Source: Parasporobacterium sp. (GTDB lineage Bacteria; Bacillota; Clostridia; Lachnospirales; Lachnospiraceae). Taken from it: a stretch of 64,000 nt of DNA. The stretch lies in NCBI GenBank assembly GCA_017510065.1, contig JAFWOB010000212.1, positions 1 through 64,000 of the forward strand. The letters are read 5' to 3'. Position 1 is the first letter of the stretch, and each line of letters opens with the position of its first letter. The notes below the pieces were generated by a model that saw nothing but the letters and a program-made list of their open reading frames with translations, had not been told where the DNA came from and ran no database searches. Below, piece by piece: positions 51,897 to 60,419 of the stretch. The position numbers and the translations under genes were made by a program.

Positions 51897-52618
51897 GCTT
51901 TTTCTGCCTCAGTCAGTATCTCCAGTGATTTCCGATACTTCTCCCATCTTCTCCGGTCTACATCCTTCAGCTCATCCGGGCTGGATGCCCCGAGGCGGGT
52001 ATAGTCGCTGTTATTGGTAAGGTCCGCAATCTTGACCGCGATCGCCAGCTTATTACCGGACTCTTTCAAGTTGCGGATATACTCCAGATATCCTTCTTCA
52101 TCCAACCTTCCCTGATGAGTCAGCAGACAAATGGCATCCGTGATCTCATCCCCGAATTCTTTTCGCAGTTTCTCTTCCGGATAATCGGTATCTTCCAGGA
52201 TATCGTGCAGATAGGCAACGATCTTTTCCTCATCGGAGGAAACCAGTTCGGCAACACTGCTGAGATGCCCCTCAAAATAGTCTGCACCTGCTTTATCGAC
52301 GCGGCCCGCAAACTTGATACGAGCCAGTTCCATTGCTTTTTCCACGCGTTCATCCACTTTGTCTTTCACGGTGTACCCCTGACTTACCGCTTCTTTCACC
52401 GCCCTCTTATATTTCAGAAGAAGATAAATATACACTCCGATATACAGGATACCGGCCACCAGCATGATAATGGTAAACGCTGAACGGTACCTGGTAAAGA
52501 CAAGCACCGCATCAACAGCGACCAGAAGGATCCCGATCACTACGGCCAGCACAGTAGGCCGTTTGATCACAACATATTTTTCCTCTGAGGATATCTGTTC
52601 CTTCGTTGTCTGACTCAT
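51893..52618 (-). CDS. Membrane-anchored HD-domain protein (SpoT/RelA hydrolase-like)
   Basis: A 241-residue protein. Two membrane spans (about 22-65: VLAVVIGILLVAVDAVLVF and IIMLVAGILYIGVYIYLLL) are followed by a cytoplasmic HD domain with AYLHDILEDTDYPEEKLRKEFG (His-Asp pair about 148), like the (p)ppGpp hydrolase domain of SpoT/MESH1, and VKIADLTNNSDY later. The first histidine of the usual HD quartet lies in EGHLSSVAELV. It may hydrolyse (p)ppGpp-type or other nucleotide phosphates at the membrane; this is inference. GAGGGGATTT precedes the ATG. Confidence 0.82.
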   Translation of the reverse strand: MSQTTKEQISSEEKYVVIKRPTVLAVVIGILLVAVDAVLVFTRYRSAFTIIMLVAGILYIGVYIYLLLKYKRAVKEAVSQGYTVKDKVDERVEKAMELARIKFAGRVDKAGADYFEGHLSSVAELVSSDEEKIVAYLHDILEDTDYPEEKLRKEFGDEITDAICLLTHQGRLDEEGYLEYIRNLKESGNKLAIAVKIADLTNNSDYTRLGASSPDELKDVDRRRWEKYRKSLEILTEAEKA

Positions 52619-52668
52619 AAATCCCCTCTCTGCAACCTGCCCTGTTTCCTATGACCAACAGCGCCTTC

Positions 52669-52983
52669 TTACTTCTTTTTCTTGGGAGCAGGCAGTTCTT
52701 CATACATCGATTCCAGCAATTGTCTCAAAAACTCTTTATTATCCAGCTCATCCACAAGCAGCATTTCCTTTGTTCCTTCATACGGAAGTTCCATGTCAGC
52801 ATCCGGCATCAATTTTTTCGCGGCTTTCACAGGTTTTACAAGAAAGCGGTCATCATAGATACCGCCGACAGCCTTGCCCCTGTAATATATGATGAACTCC
52901 CCCATCATGGCACGATATGACACATCTTTCAATCCGGAAAGCTGCTCCAATATAAAATCAAGATACTCCCTGCTGGAAGCCAT
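52669..52983 (-). CDS. TfoX/Sxy N-terminal domain protein
   Basis: A 104-residue protein matching the TfoX N-terminal domain (LEQLSGLKDVSYRAMMGEFIIYYRGKAVGGIYDDRFLVKPV). TfoX regulates competence in Haemophilus and Vibrio; the stand-alone N domain is widespread in Firmicutes and of unknown role. The tail PAPKKKK is basic. AAAGGAGTAATGAGCC precedes the ATG. It is followed by a 50-bp gap to the HD-domain gene. Confidence 0.85.
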   Translation of the reverse strand: MASSREYLDFILEQLSGLKDVSYRAMMGEFIIYYRGKAVGGIYDDRFLVKPVKAAKKLMPDADMELPYEGTKEMLLVDELDNKEFLRQLLESMYEELPAPKKKK

Positions 52984-53088
52984 GGCTCATTACTCCTTTA
53001 CTTTTTCCGGAAAAACTTCGTAATTATTATACAACAAACAGCAGGCATTCGTCGACTGATCCAAATAAACTGGATTATGATCTGAAAG

Positions 53089-53284
53089 TGTACAGATTTT
53101 TGAGTTGTGTACCCTTTTTTTATTGATCAATCGACCACAAGCAAGATTTCCCTGATTTCTCATCTCCGAAATTGGCTGAAATTACTATACTCAACCACTT
53201 TTTATTGTTAATATTGCACGAGTCATTAGAGATAACAGCATGGCATTACTTATTAAAAGGGTACACAACTCAAGATTTTGTACA
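53089..53284. mobile_element. 196-bp non-coding element with 30-bp terminal inverted repeats (MITE-like)
   Basis: The ends carry a 30-base sequence starting TGTACA and containing TTGAGTTGTGTACCCTTTT at 53089-53118, and its inverted copy at 53255-53284, with three mismatches. The interior is AT-rich and has no ORF. This is the arrangement of a miniature inverted-repeat transposable element, but I could not identify a target-site duplication, so two divergent regulatory sites remain possible. Confidence 0.5.
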
Positions 53285-53324
53285 TTTTTTAAGCTGATAA
53301 CCGGAATTCTCAGTTTATCAACAG

Positions 53325-53353
53325 AAAAAGCCGCCATGCCGGCGGCCTTTTTT
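53325..53353. terminator. Bidirectional hairpin terminator next to the SLC13 carrier gene
   Basis: GCCGCC (53330-53335) pairs with GGCGGC (53341-53346); the flanks are AAAAA and CTTTTTTT, so a T-run follows in both directions. On the minus strand it lies 15 bp after the carrier gene stop. Confidence 0.75.
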
Positions 53354-53367
53354 TACCGAGAAGTATA

Positions 53368-54630
53368 TTAAACGATCCTGACCAGTACGAAAAAGGCGCC
53401 GATCGTTACAAGATAGTTGATCAGATTGAGCAGTCCCCCGACTTTGACATAGTCGGAAAATCGGTAGCCTGCCCGTAGGGTCATGGTGATCGGCGGTGTC
53501 GCGATCGGCGAAACACACGACATACAGGCTCCCAGGATAATGGCGATGGCAATCATGGTACTGTCATATCCCAGCTGCTGAGTAAGTCCTATGGCGATGG
53601 GAACCAGGATAGAGACTGTTGCTGTGTGGGACATGATATTTGCAAGGATCGTTGAAAGCAGGACAAAGACTGCGATCAGGGCGAAGAAATCAATGTGATC
53701 TCCCAAAAGCCTGACGAAAAAGCCTGCTATCATGGCTCCGCCGCCGCTCTTATCCAACCCGGTCGCAAAACCGATCGCCCCTCCCAGAACGATCAATGTA
53801 CTCCAGTTCATTTTTGTCACGACATTTTTCCAGCTGATACATCCGGTAAGGATGCAGGCCAGCGATCCGATCAGTGCCGTTGTCCCGACTGATACAATCT
53901 GCGCTATGAAGCTGATCACGCAGGCTGCCAGAATGCCGAGAGAAACATAAGCTTTCCATTTCGGCGGCTGCTCTTTGACTTCTGCTTCCTCCTCATCCGG
54001 GGTTTCTTCAAAGGTAAATACCTTTTTCTGAAGCGCATATCCGATCGTAGTAAAATACAGGATCAGCACGATCACCCGGGGAAGCCCGGCAGACATCATT
54101 TCAAAAAAGCCGATGGGCCGGACGCCTCCTGCAATAAGGATTTCCTGCACAACAAGCTGAGGGGAAGAACCAACCATCGTAAGGCCTCCTCCCAGAACAG
54201 AAGCCATGCCGAGCGCCATGAAGCAGTTTTTCTTCCGGATCCTTTCATTCACTTTTGCTGCGGCGGATACAACCGGCATCATAAGAGCGATCGTCGCCGT
54301 GTTGCTGCAAAAGGTCGTCATAATGGATGCGAAGATCAGACTGACCAGCAAAAACACCCGTTCACTTTTTCCGCAGATCCTGATCATTCCTGCGCCGAGC
54401 ATCTTTGCTGCACCGGTCTCAAATAAAGCATTCCCGATCACCATCATTCCCGCTACGAGCATGATCACGTCACTGCCGAAACCGGCAAATGCAGTGGAAA
54501 AGGGAATGACGTTAAATACGACCATGGCGGTACACGCCAACAGCGAAGTGACCGGATAAGGAATGATATTGGTCGCATACAGCACTATAACGGCTATGAT
54601 GATAATGATCGCGATGATCCCGGTACTCAA
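53368..54630 (-). CDS. SLC13/DASS-type anion:sodium symporter family protein
   Basis: A 420-residue membrane protein with about eleven spans and an arsenite/citrate-carrier-like (CitMHS/SLC13) pattern. MMTTFCSNTATIALMMP and SHTATVSILVPI (with the SNT/SHT motifs) form the two re-entrant sodium sites of SLC13 carriers. A charged cytosolic loop is at about 205-230. These carriers take up dicarboxylates, citrate, sulfate or similar anions. The start is a TTG at 54630, supported by AAAGGAGAGTCCGA. It follows the beta-CASP gene by 12 bp. Confidence 0.9.
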   Translation of the reverse strand: MSTGIIAIIIIIAVIVLYATNIIPYPVTSLLACTAMVVFNVIPFSTAFAGFGSDVIMLVAGMMVIGNALFETGAAKMLGAGMIRICGKSERVFLLVSLIFASIMTTFCSNTATIALMMPVVSAAAKVNERIRKKNCFMALGMASVLGGGLTMVGSSPQLVVQEILIAGGVRPIGFFEMMSAGLPRVIVLILYFTTIGYALQKKVFTFEETPDEEEAEVKEQPPKWKAYVSLGILAACVISFIAQIVSVGTTALIGSLACILTGCISWKNVVTKMNWSTLIVLGGAIGFATGLDKSGGGAMIAGFFVRLLGDHIDFFALIAVFVLLSTILANIMSHTATVSILVPIAIGLTQQLGYDSTMIAIAIILGACMSCVSPIATPPITMTLRAGYRFSDYVKVGGLLNLINYLVTIGAFFVLVRIV

Positions 54631-54642
54631 TCGGACTCTCCT

Positions 54643-56247
54643 TTAACGGTCGTATTTGTCACACAGAGAATTGATGCGCTCGGTAAATCTCTCCAGATCC
54701 TTGTTGGCGCCTCCCCTGTTGTGTTCAATAACCTCCAGCAGGCGCTGCCCCGCATCGACCAGTTCCTTATAAACAGCTGATGCTTTCTCCTTGGCGAGTG
54801 TCTTTTTCGTAACCGTCCTGACGATCGGGGAACGCTCTGTAAAATCCTCCAGGAGCAGATCATATGCATCCCCGCTGAACGGAGCCGATGCGTCGAATCC
54901 CAACTTTTCCCGGATCGTTTCAGCAAAGATATCACAGACGGTATCGTGTCCGTGATTCACAAAGACTTTTCTCGGAGGCTGTTTCAGATTGCCCAGCCAT
55001 TCAAGGAGCAGGTTTCGGTCCGCATGTCCGCTGATATCCGAGATCTCCCGAAGCTGAGCCCGAACCGCGATTTCTTCATCAAAGAGCTTCACACTCTCCG
55101 CTCCATTCAGAAGCTTTCTGCCCAACGTGCCTTCCGTCTGGTAGCCCACAAAAACGACGCTGCACTGAGGCCGCCAGAGATTATGTTTCAGATGATGACG
55201 GATCCGCCCTGCTTCGCACATGCCGGAAGCGGAAATGATCACTTTCGGCGTCGGGTCAAAATTGATCCTTTTTGAGTCTTCCGATGTAACAGACAGATAG
55301 AGATGATCGAACTTGATCGGATTGATCCCTTTGGAAAGAAGTTCCAGTGTTTCTTCATCATAAAAAGCAGTCAGCGGCTGCGCATAGATCCCCGTTGCTT
55401 CCACCGCCAGCGGACTGTCGACATAGACCGGAAAATTCTCGTGTCCTCTGATCAGATGTTCTTCCTTGATAATACGGATCAGATACAAAAGGATCTGGGT
55501 TCTTCCAACTGCAAACGACGGAACCACCACATTTCCCCCGCGGTCAAAGGTTTCCTGGATGATATCGGCCAGCTGGGTGACATAGTCGCCGCGCACTCCA
55601 TGCAGCCTGTCGCCATAGGTGGATTCAATGATCACAAAATCCGCTTCCTGCGGCTTTTCCGGATCCCGGATCAGAGGTCTGTCAATATTGCCGACGTCAC
55701 CGGAAAAGAGAACCTTGCGTGTCTGCCCGTTCTCCGTGATCGTAACCAGGATGCTGGACGATCCCAACAGATGACCCGCATCCAGGAAGCGGATGCTGAT
55801 CCCGTCAAAGATCTGATACTCTTCGCCGTAATAACAGGATTTGAACAGCTTGATGGAAGCCTCCGCATCTTTCACCGTATAGATCGGCTCTACCGCTTCT
55901 TCTCCAGCCCTCTTTGCCTTGCGGTTTTTCCACTCTGCTTCATTTTCCTGGATATGGGCGGAATCCCGGAGCATGATATCACACAGTCTGCGGGTTGCCT
56001 CCGTCGCATAGATCGGTCCGTTGTAGCCGGCCGCAACAAGTGCCGGAATCTTGCCGGAATGGTCAATGTGCGCATGGGTCAGCAGCAATGCATCAATGTC
56101 GGCCGGGGCTGCCGGGATCTCACAGTTGACATAAAGATCCCTTCCCTGCTCCAGTCCGCAATCCACCAGGATATGTTTCCCACAGGCTTCGATCAGCGTG
56201 CAGGACCCTGTTACTTCATGATCTGCTCCGATGAATGTCAGTTTCAT
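54643..56247 (-). CDS. MBL-fold protein with beta-CASP and RNA-specificity domains
   Basis: A 534-residue metallo-beta-lactamase protein. The metal motif THAHIDHSGKIP (about 57-68), DAGHLLGSS and SGDVGN, a beta-CASP insertion (about 190-350, ending ISASGMCEAGRI) and the RNA-specificity motif (SGHADRNLLLEWL, VNHG) are present. This is the layout of the RNase J/CPSF-like exonuclease-endonuclease group, though its paralogue class in Firmicutes is of uncertain role. The C-terminal 60 residues are helical. GGAGGCTTTAACA precedes the ATG. An RNA-degrading enzyme is the best guess. Confidence 0.92.
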   Translation of the reverse strand: MKLTFIGADHEVTGSCTLIEACGKHILVDCGLEQGRDLYVNCEIPAAPADIDALLLTHAHIDHSGKIPALVAAGYNGPIYATEATRRLCDIMLRDSAHIQENEAEWKNRKAKRAGEEAVEPIYTVKDAEASIKLFKSCYYGEEYQIFDGISIRFLDAGHLLGSSSILVTITENGQTRKVLFSGDVGNIDRPLIRDPEKPQEADFVIIESTYGDRLHGVRGDYVTQLADIIQETFDRGGNVVVPSFAVGRTQILLYLIRIIKEEHLIRGHENFPVYVDSPLAVEATGIYAQPLTAFYDEETLELLSKGINPIKFDHLYLSVTSEDSKRINFDPTPKVIISASGMCEAGRIRHHLKHNLWRPQCSVVFVGYQTEGTLGRKLLNGAESVKLFDEEIAVRAQLREISDISGHADRNLLLEWLGNLKQPPRKVFVNHGHDTVCDIFAETIREKLGFDASAPFSGDAYDLLLEDFTERSPIVRTVTKKTLAKEKASAVYKELVDAGQRLLEVIEHNRGGANKDLERFTERINSLCDKYDR

Positions 56248-56287
56248 TGTTAAAGCCTCCTTCTGTATTTCCCGATCCGCCGCCTCT

Positions 56288-57595
56288 TTACAGTGTCTCC
56301 GGCTTCCAGGAAAAGACGCTCACTCCATGAGCCGGGACAGTGACTGCCAGACTGTCTCGTACGCTGATCTGCTGTCCGGTCCACAATTCTTTCAGATCCT
56401 TCCCGGAAAAATCCGGGAAGCCATGCGTATTCAGAGCACCGTTCCAGAGGATGATCCCTCGCTCCTCATCAGCAAGATTGAAGATGGCAAGATAGGCGGT
56501 CCCGTTCTTCTCATCCAGGGATGCCCAGACTGCTTCTTTCGTATCCCTGCTCAACTGTCTTGCCCTTTCCGCGCCATGATGCATCAGAAGAATGTCCTCA
56601 TTCGTAAGAAGGCTCAGGTCTTCCTTCCGCATCATGGTCAGCTCCCCGCCGATCATAAGAGGCGAGCCGCAGATCGTCCAAAGGGTCATCATCGTTTTCT
56701 GCTCATCTGTTGTCAGACCGCTCAAACGTTCTGCCCCTTCCCCGAAACAGCCTCCGATCCTTCCGACGGGCAGCATATCACAATCCGGATAACTGCCTTT
56801 CTCATATTGTCCCTGCCAGAGATCGCAGCGGCGGAACATCTCTTTCAGGAGCGGCCAGGTATCCCAGAAATCATCCGTGATCCGCCACATATTGGCATAC
56901 TTTTTATAATGCTGCGCTTCCTGGATCTTTGCCGGACCGGGAGAGAGACTGAGTACGATAGGCCGGCTGCAGCGCATGATTGCCTCATGCAGCATCCGGA
57001 TCTCCTCGTGAGCCGATGCCATGTCTTCCCGGCAGATATCGTCGCATTTGACAAAATCGACGCCCCACTGCGCATAGAGCCGGAACAGGGAATCATAATA
57101 TGCCTGGGAAGCCGCAAGGTCTGTCCGTACCCCATACATATCGGGATTCCAGAAACAGATATTGGCGGGATCGGCAACACGGTCAGCCGTCATTTCACTT
57201 CCCAGTATCTTCCCATGACGATGCGCTGCTTCCCGCGGAATGCCTCGCATGATATGGATGCCGAATTTCAGCCCCATGGCATGGATCCGGTCTGCTAAAG
57301 GACCAAATCCTTTGCCGCCTTCTGCCGATGGAAATTTGTCCGGGCAGGGGATCAGCCTGGAGTATTCATCCATTTCCACACGACCGAAGGGGATATACTG
57401 AAACTCCGGTTCCGTCCCGGTATCATAGGCATACCACTGGATATCAACAACGACATACTCCCAGCCGAACTGACGGAGATGCTCTGCCATAAATGCCGCG
57501 TTGGCCAGGACCTGTTCTTCATTTACCGCCGTATTATAATAATCATAACTGTTCCACCCCATAGGTGGTGTCGGTGCAAAATCATTTTTATTCAT
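56288..57595 (-). CDS. GH27 alpha-galactosidase-type glycoside hydrolase
   Basis: A 435-residue cytoplasmic GH27 enzyme with no signal peptide. The barrel starts with TPPMGWNSYDYYNT. The nucleophile is Asp185 in FVKCDDIC, and the acid/base aspartate lies in MWRITDDFWDTW (about residue 240). The C-terminal beta-sandwich (about 360-435) ends GVSVFSWKPE. The family hydrolyses alpha-galactosides and, in a subgroup, beta-L-arabinopyranosides. It is separated from the preceding thioesterase gene by 1 bp. Lack of export means it acts on imported oligosaccharides. Confidence 0.93.
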   Translation of the reverse strand: MNKNDFAPTPPMGWNSYDYYNTAVNEEQVLANAAFMAEHLRQFGWEYVVVDIQWYAYDTGTEPEFQYIPFGRVEMDEYSRLIPCPDKFPSAEGGKGFGPLADRIHAMGLKFGIHIMRGIPREAAHRHGKILGSEMTADRVADPANICFWNPDMYGVRTDLAASQAYYDSLFRLYAQWGVDFVKCDDICREDMASAHEEIRMLHEAIMRCSRPIVLSLSPGPAKIQEAQHYKKYANMWRITDDFWDTWPLLKEMFRRCDLWQGQYEKGSYPDCDMLPVGRIGGCFGEGAERLSGLTTDEQKTMMTLWTICGSPLMIGGELTMMRKEDLSLLTNEDILLMHHGAERARQLSRDTKEAVWASLDEKNGTAYLAIFNLADEERGIILWNGALNTHGFPDFSGKDLKELWTGQQISVRDSLAVTVPAHGVSVFSWKPETL

Positions 57596-57596
57596 A

Positions 57597-58007
57597 TCAT
57601 TTTACTTCCTTTTGCTTTCGCAGTTCCTCACAGAACTCAGGGCATGCTCTGTCTGCCCTGATGGGTTTTCCTTCCAGATTCACGAAGCAGTGTTTGCTTT
57701 CTCCCACAAAGACCACGGTTCCGTCCGGCTTTTCCATTTTGTATTCAAATGTCAGGATAACCCCGTCAAATTCCTTGACTTGCGTATAGATGGTGATCAC
57801 ATCCGCAAAGGTAGACGGCCTCACAAATTTGCATTCCAGTCTTGTCACAGGAGAAGCAAAGCCCTGCTGTTCCAACCGCTCAAACGGCCAGCCGATCTTT
57901 GCCAGGAAATCCACCCTGCTTTCTTCCATCCAACGGACATAGTTGGAATGATGGGTGATCCCCATTTTATCAGTTTCATAATACTGAACAACATGTTTGT
58001 ATTCCAT
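57597..58007 (-). CDS. YbgC-like acyl-CoA thioesterase (4HBT fold)
   Basis: A 136-residue hot-dog-fold protein with the YETDKMGITHHSNYVRWMEESR motif, where the aspartate and histidine are catalytic in YbgC/4-hydroxybenzoyl-CoA thioesterases. The central CKFVRPSTFADVITIYTQV and C-terminal helix fit the family, and the length matches. GAAGGAAAGGGTTGCTTAA precedes the ATG. It would hydrolyse short acyl-CoA or a related thioester. Its upstream intergenic region is 320 bp and carries a probable promoter. Confidence 0.92.
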   Translation of the reverse strand: MEYKHVVQYYETDKMGITHHSNYVRWMEESRVDFLAKIGWPFERLEQQGFASPVTRLECKFVRPSTFADVITIYTQVKEFDGVILTFEYKMEKPDGTVVFVGESKHCFVNLEGKPIRADRACPEFCEELRKQKEVK

Positions 58008-58327
58008 TTAAGCAACCCTTTCCTTCAGTGCCTCCCGGCAGCTTTTTTCCTGTAATATTATAACATAATCCACCGGAACCGGTGTGAATATTATGACGAT
58101 AACAATGTCCAAGTTCACAAACCTTTCACTTTTTTAACATGATTTGTTCACGGGCTGTTTGTATCATACATACAGTTGCTGGGAAGCAATCAAGCATTTT
58201 TCATAATCACGGGTGTCCCCCGCACCCACTCCCTTTTAAGTGATACGTTTAACACAAACCTGAAACAGCGCCCGATGAGGGTGCTGTTTCATTTTGAAGG
58301 CAATACTGCCCTGCTCTCACATATATT
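58008..58327. other. 320-bp intergenic region with a promoter-like site and a 12-bp hairpin
   Basis: On the minus strand TTGTGA and CATAAT elements (about 58091-58121) could start transcription of the thioesterase gene. At 58262-58290 GAAACAGCGCCC and GGGTGCTGTTTC form a stem with one G.U pair and a 5-base loop, followed by ATTTTG on the plus strand. No ORF with a ribosome binding site and no known riboswitch motif was found. Confidence 0.4.
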
Positions 58328-58609
58328 TCATTCGCAGTCAAAGATCGCTTTGCTCTCCAACCTGCTGCCGTACAGGTCTTTCCATCTATGATGGACTTCG
58401 GATGCATCAAAATGTTCCAGCCCATCCGGGGTCAGCGTCATCTCGATCATAATGCTGTACCGGTTTTCCCGGGAACTGTTGGACTTGTGGATCTCCACTT
58501 TCTCCACGCCATCCAGTAAAAGCGTCTTTTCAAACAGCGCCGTGATCTCCGGCAAAAGTTTTTCCGTATCGTTTCTGTCTTTGAATTTCGCAATAATATA
58601 ATGTTTCAT
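58328..58609 (-). CDS. Dabb-like (stress-responsive alpha/beta barrel) small protein
   Basis: A 93-residue ferredoxin-like-fold protein starting MKHYIIAKFKDRNDTEKLLPEITALFEK. The middle (DGVEKVEIHKSN) and the end (ASEVHHRWKDLYGSRLESKAIFDCE) fit the Dabb/NIPSNAP-like group, which form dimeric barrels. The histidine pair HHRW could be at the active site. Function unknown; some relatives act in small-molecule metabolism. Its ATG follows the ICMT-like gene stop by 9 bp. Confidence 0.8.
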   Translation of the reverse strand: MKHYIIAKFKDRNDTEKLLPEITALFEKTLLLDGVEKVEIHKSNSSRENRYSIMIEMTLTPDGLEHFDASEVHHRWKDLYGSRLESKAIFDCE

Positions 58610-58618
58610 TTCTTTGCC

Positions 58619-59284
58619 TCACCATACAAACGGGATCACTTTATACTTTACTTTCTTTTTATATTGCGTATAACCCTGCAGTCCCGCTTCCAGTACCTGC
58701 TCTTCGTTCCGTATGCGCCGGGCGATCAGCGGAATATACAAAAGCGTGATCACAAAAGAAATAACAGAGCCAAGTACCAGCGGCATGGACAGGAATAAAA
58801 TCAGCGTACTCAGATACATGGGATGGCGGACGATCCCGTACAGTCCGGTGTCGATCACCTTCTGGTTTTCCTGCACCTCCACCGTCCGGGAAAGCCAGAC
58901 ATTTTCCCGCAGCACCTCTGCATACAGAAGATAGCCAAGCAAAAACAGTACTGCTGCAGCAACACAGATCCATGAAGGCATCACGATCCATTGGAACCGA
59001 AAATTAAGTCCCGCCACGATAAACGCTGCCAGAAACATCAGTCCGCTCATGAAGATCACCGCTTTCTGCTCGTTCTGTTCTTCCCGGTCCCGAAGTCTTT
59101 TTTGCAGCAGTTCGGGGTTTCTCTTCAGCATGACCAGTCCTGCAAAGAACATAGGAACGAATAAGATCCCGATCAAAAGCCAACCCTGCCAATAAGCAAA
59201 TGAACCCGCCGGCAGGAAAAGGAGTACTCCCATCAATACCAGTCCGGATAGAAATTTCGTTAAGGCTTCTCTTCTCAGATTCAT
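58619..59284 (-). CDS. Isoprenylcysteine carboxyl methyltransferase (ICMT/PEMT) family protein
   Basis: A 221-residue membrane protein with five or so spans. The C-terminal signature GLYGIVRHPMYLSTLILF (about 155-175) with the RHP motif binds S-adenosylmethionine in ICMT/PEMT methyltransferases, and RRIRNEEQVLEAGLQGYTQYKKKVKYKVIPF is the usual end. In bacteria without prenylated proteins the substrate is unknown, possibly lipids or small amphiphiles. ATG 59284 has GGTG four bases before it; a GTG two codons upstream is an alternative start. Confidence 0.88.
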   Translation of the reverse strand: MNLRREALTKFLSGLVLMGVLLFLPAGSFAYWQGWLLIGILFVPMFFAGLVMLKRNPELLQKRLRDREEQNEQKAVIFMSGLMFLAAFIVAGLNFRFQWIVMPSWICVAAAVLFLLGYLLYAEVLRENVWLSRTVEVQENQKVIDTGLYGIVRHPMYLSTLILFLSMPLVLGSVISFVITLLYIPLIARRIRNEEQVLEAGLQGYTQYKKKVKYKVIPFVW

Positions 59285-59319
59285 TTTCACCGATCTTTCA
59301 TTCTCTGTCAGACGTTATG

Positions 59320-59883
59320 TTACTTAATAATATCTGTGATCACGCTGCTGATCTTTTCCGCAAATATCCGGTGTCCGTCTTCCGTAAAATGCACTCCGTC
59401 AAAGGCCAGCGGAATGTCCCAGCGAAATGCATCGGCAAATCCGATTCCTTCCTCTTTTGCGATCCAACGGTACCGTTCGGAGATTTCTTCCAGCACAGTC
59501 GAAACATGGCTGTCCATCAACAGAACGTGAGGGCAGCTAAGAAGCAGGATTTTTTCGGCCAGTTGGTTTTCCATGGCACAACGGATCATTTCCTTCATAC
59601 GCGCCGCCACGGCATCTGCCGTGGACTCTGAAGCATAGAACAGATCGTTTGTCCCAAGCATGATCAGCAGGAGATCAGGTGCATTTGCCCGCACATCCCT
59701 GCAGAACCATTCCAGGTACTCCTTTCTGAACGGCAAGGTTCTGCCCGGCTCCCCGCAGTTTACCACTTCGTGACCTGTTATCTCAGCCATCCGCTCCGGC
59801 CAGGGACGGGCATAATGGTTGCCGGAAAAATAACTGGGGTCCCAGCCATATGTATTGGAATCTCCGTAACATACGATCTTCAT
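59320..59883 (-). CDS. SGNH/GDSL-type esterase
   Basis: A 187-residue cytoplasmic hydrolase. Block I is YGDSNTYGWDP (Ser9), block II is near GEPGRTLP, block III is LGTNDLF and block V is DGVHFTEDGH with the Asp and His of the triad. The N in GDSN and the absence of a signal peptide place it with the intracellular carbohydrate-esterase or lysophospholipase-like group. It overlaps the ferredoxin gene by 4 bp (ATGA) and so is coupled to it. Deacetylation of an imported sugar is plausible but not shown. Confidence 0.92.
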   Translation of the reverse strand: MKIVCYGDSNTYGWDPSYFSGNHYARPWPERMAEITGHEVVNCGEPGRTLPFRKEYLEWFCRDVRANAPDLLLIMLGTNDLFYASESTADAVAARMKEMIRCAMENQLAEKILLLSCPHVLLMDSHVSTVLEEISERYRWIAKEEGIGFADAFRWDIPLAFDGVHFTEDGHRIFAEKISSVITDIIK

Positions 59884-60068
59884 TGTGTTTTACTCAAAAT
59901 GACCTTGATCAGTTCCTTGCATCCGCCGCAGGCCCCGCACCCCTGCCCGGCTTTCGTTATCTCAACAACGGCTTCCACAGTTCGGGCGCCGGCAGCGACA
60001 GCATCTTCCAGATCTCCGACGGTGACGCTCATGCAGTCGCAGGCGATCTCGTTTCTGTCAGGATACAT
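59880..60068 (-). CDS. BFD-like [2Fe-2S]-binding protein
   Basis: A 62-residue BFD-like domain with the cysteines CDC (10, 12) and CGACGGC (44, 47, 50); a C-x-C plus C-x2-C arrangement binds a [2Fe-2S] cluster. Stand-alone BFD proteins donate electrons, or link to nitrite reductase-like or hydroxylase systems, in anaerobes. ATG 60068 is eight bases after AGGAGG; an out-of-frame ATG lies between them. It overlaps the esterase gene. Confidence 0.9.
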   Translation of the reverse strand: MYPDRNEIACDCMSVTVGDLEDAVAAGARTVEAVVEITKAGQGCGACGGCKELIKVILSKTQ

Positions 60069-60181
60069 TTCATGTTCCTCCTATCATCCTGGTTGGCAGG
60101 ATCTGTTTCTATTATCAGTATATCCAAACCGGAGGAGATTGCAATCCTCACTGCAGTCCGGCAGGAAATCTGCAGAAAAAA

Positions 60182-60214
60182 AAGATCTGTCCTTAAATAA
60201 TAAGGATAGATCTT
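60182..60214 (-). terminator. Terminator of the 40-residue ORF
   Basis: On the minus strand a 14-bp stem (AAGATCTATCCTTA with TAAGGACAGATCTT, one G.U) is followed by a run of eight T residues (complement of 60176-60183). It lies about 80 bp after the small ORF stop at 60297. Confidence 0.75.
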
Positions 60215-60296
60215 CCGGTTTTTAAGGGGACAACAGATCTGTATTCTCTGAGTGAGAACACCGTATGCTGCAAATAATAGATGTCGATATCTGATT

Positions 60297-60419
60297 TTAA
60301 GCGATCCGGATCTCGTCCAGGCTGTATCTCAGTGCTTCATCCAGGGAATCGTCCGGCAGGGATAGCCATGGATGATCCTCCGGCGAAAAAACATCGCGCT
60401 GTTCGTCTTCCTGCGGCAT
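60297..60419 (-). CDS. 40-residue acidic small protein with a strong ribosome binding site
   Basis: A 40-residue ORF (MPQEDEQRDVFSPEDHPW ... EIRIA) not matching any family I recognise. It has a strong Shine-Dalgarno (AAGGAGGAGGCGCC directly before the ATG), its own promoter and its own terminator, so it is likely a real gene. The sequence is acidic, with a Pro/Trp-containing start and a helix-like second half (LDEALRYSLDEIRIA). Confidence 0.6.
   Translation of the reverse strand: MPQEDEQRDVFSPEDHPWLSLPDDSLDEALRYSLDEIRIA

Noticed and set aside
52984-53367. Hidden gene in the 380-bp gap
   Set aside because: No frame of useful length has a ribosome binding site; the gap is explained by the inverted-end element and a terminator.
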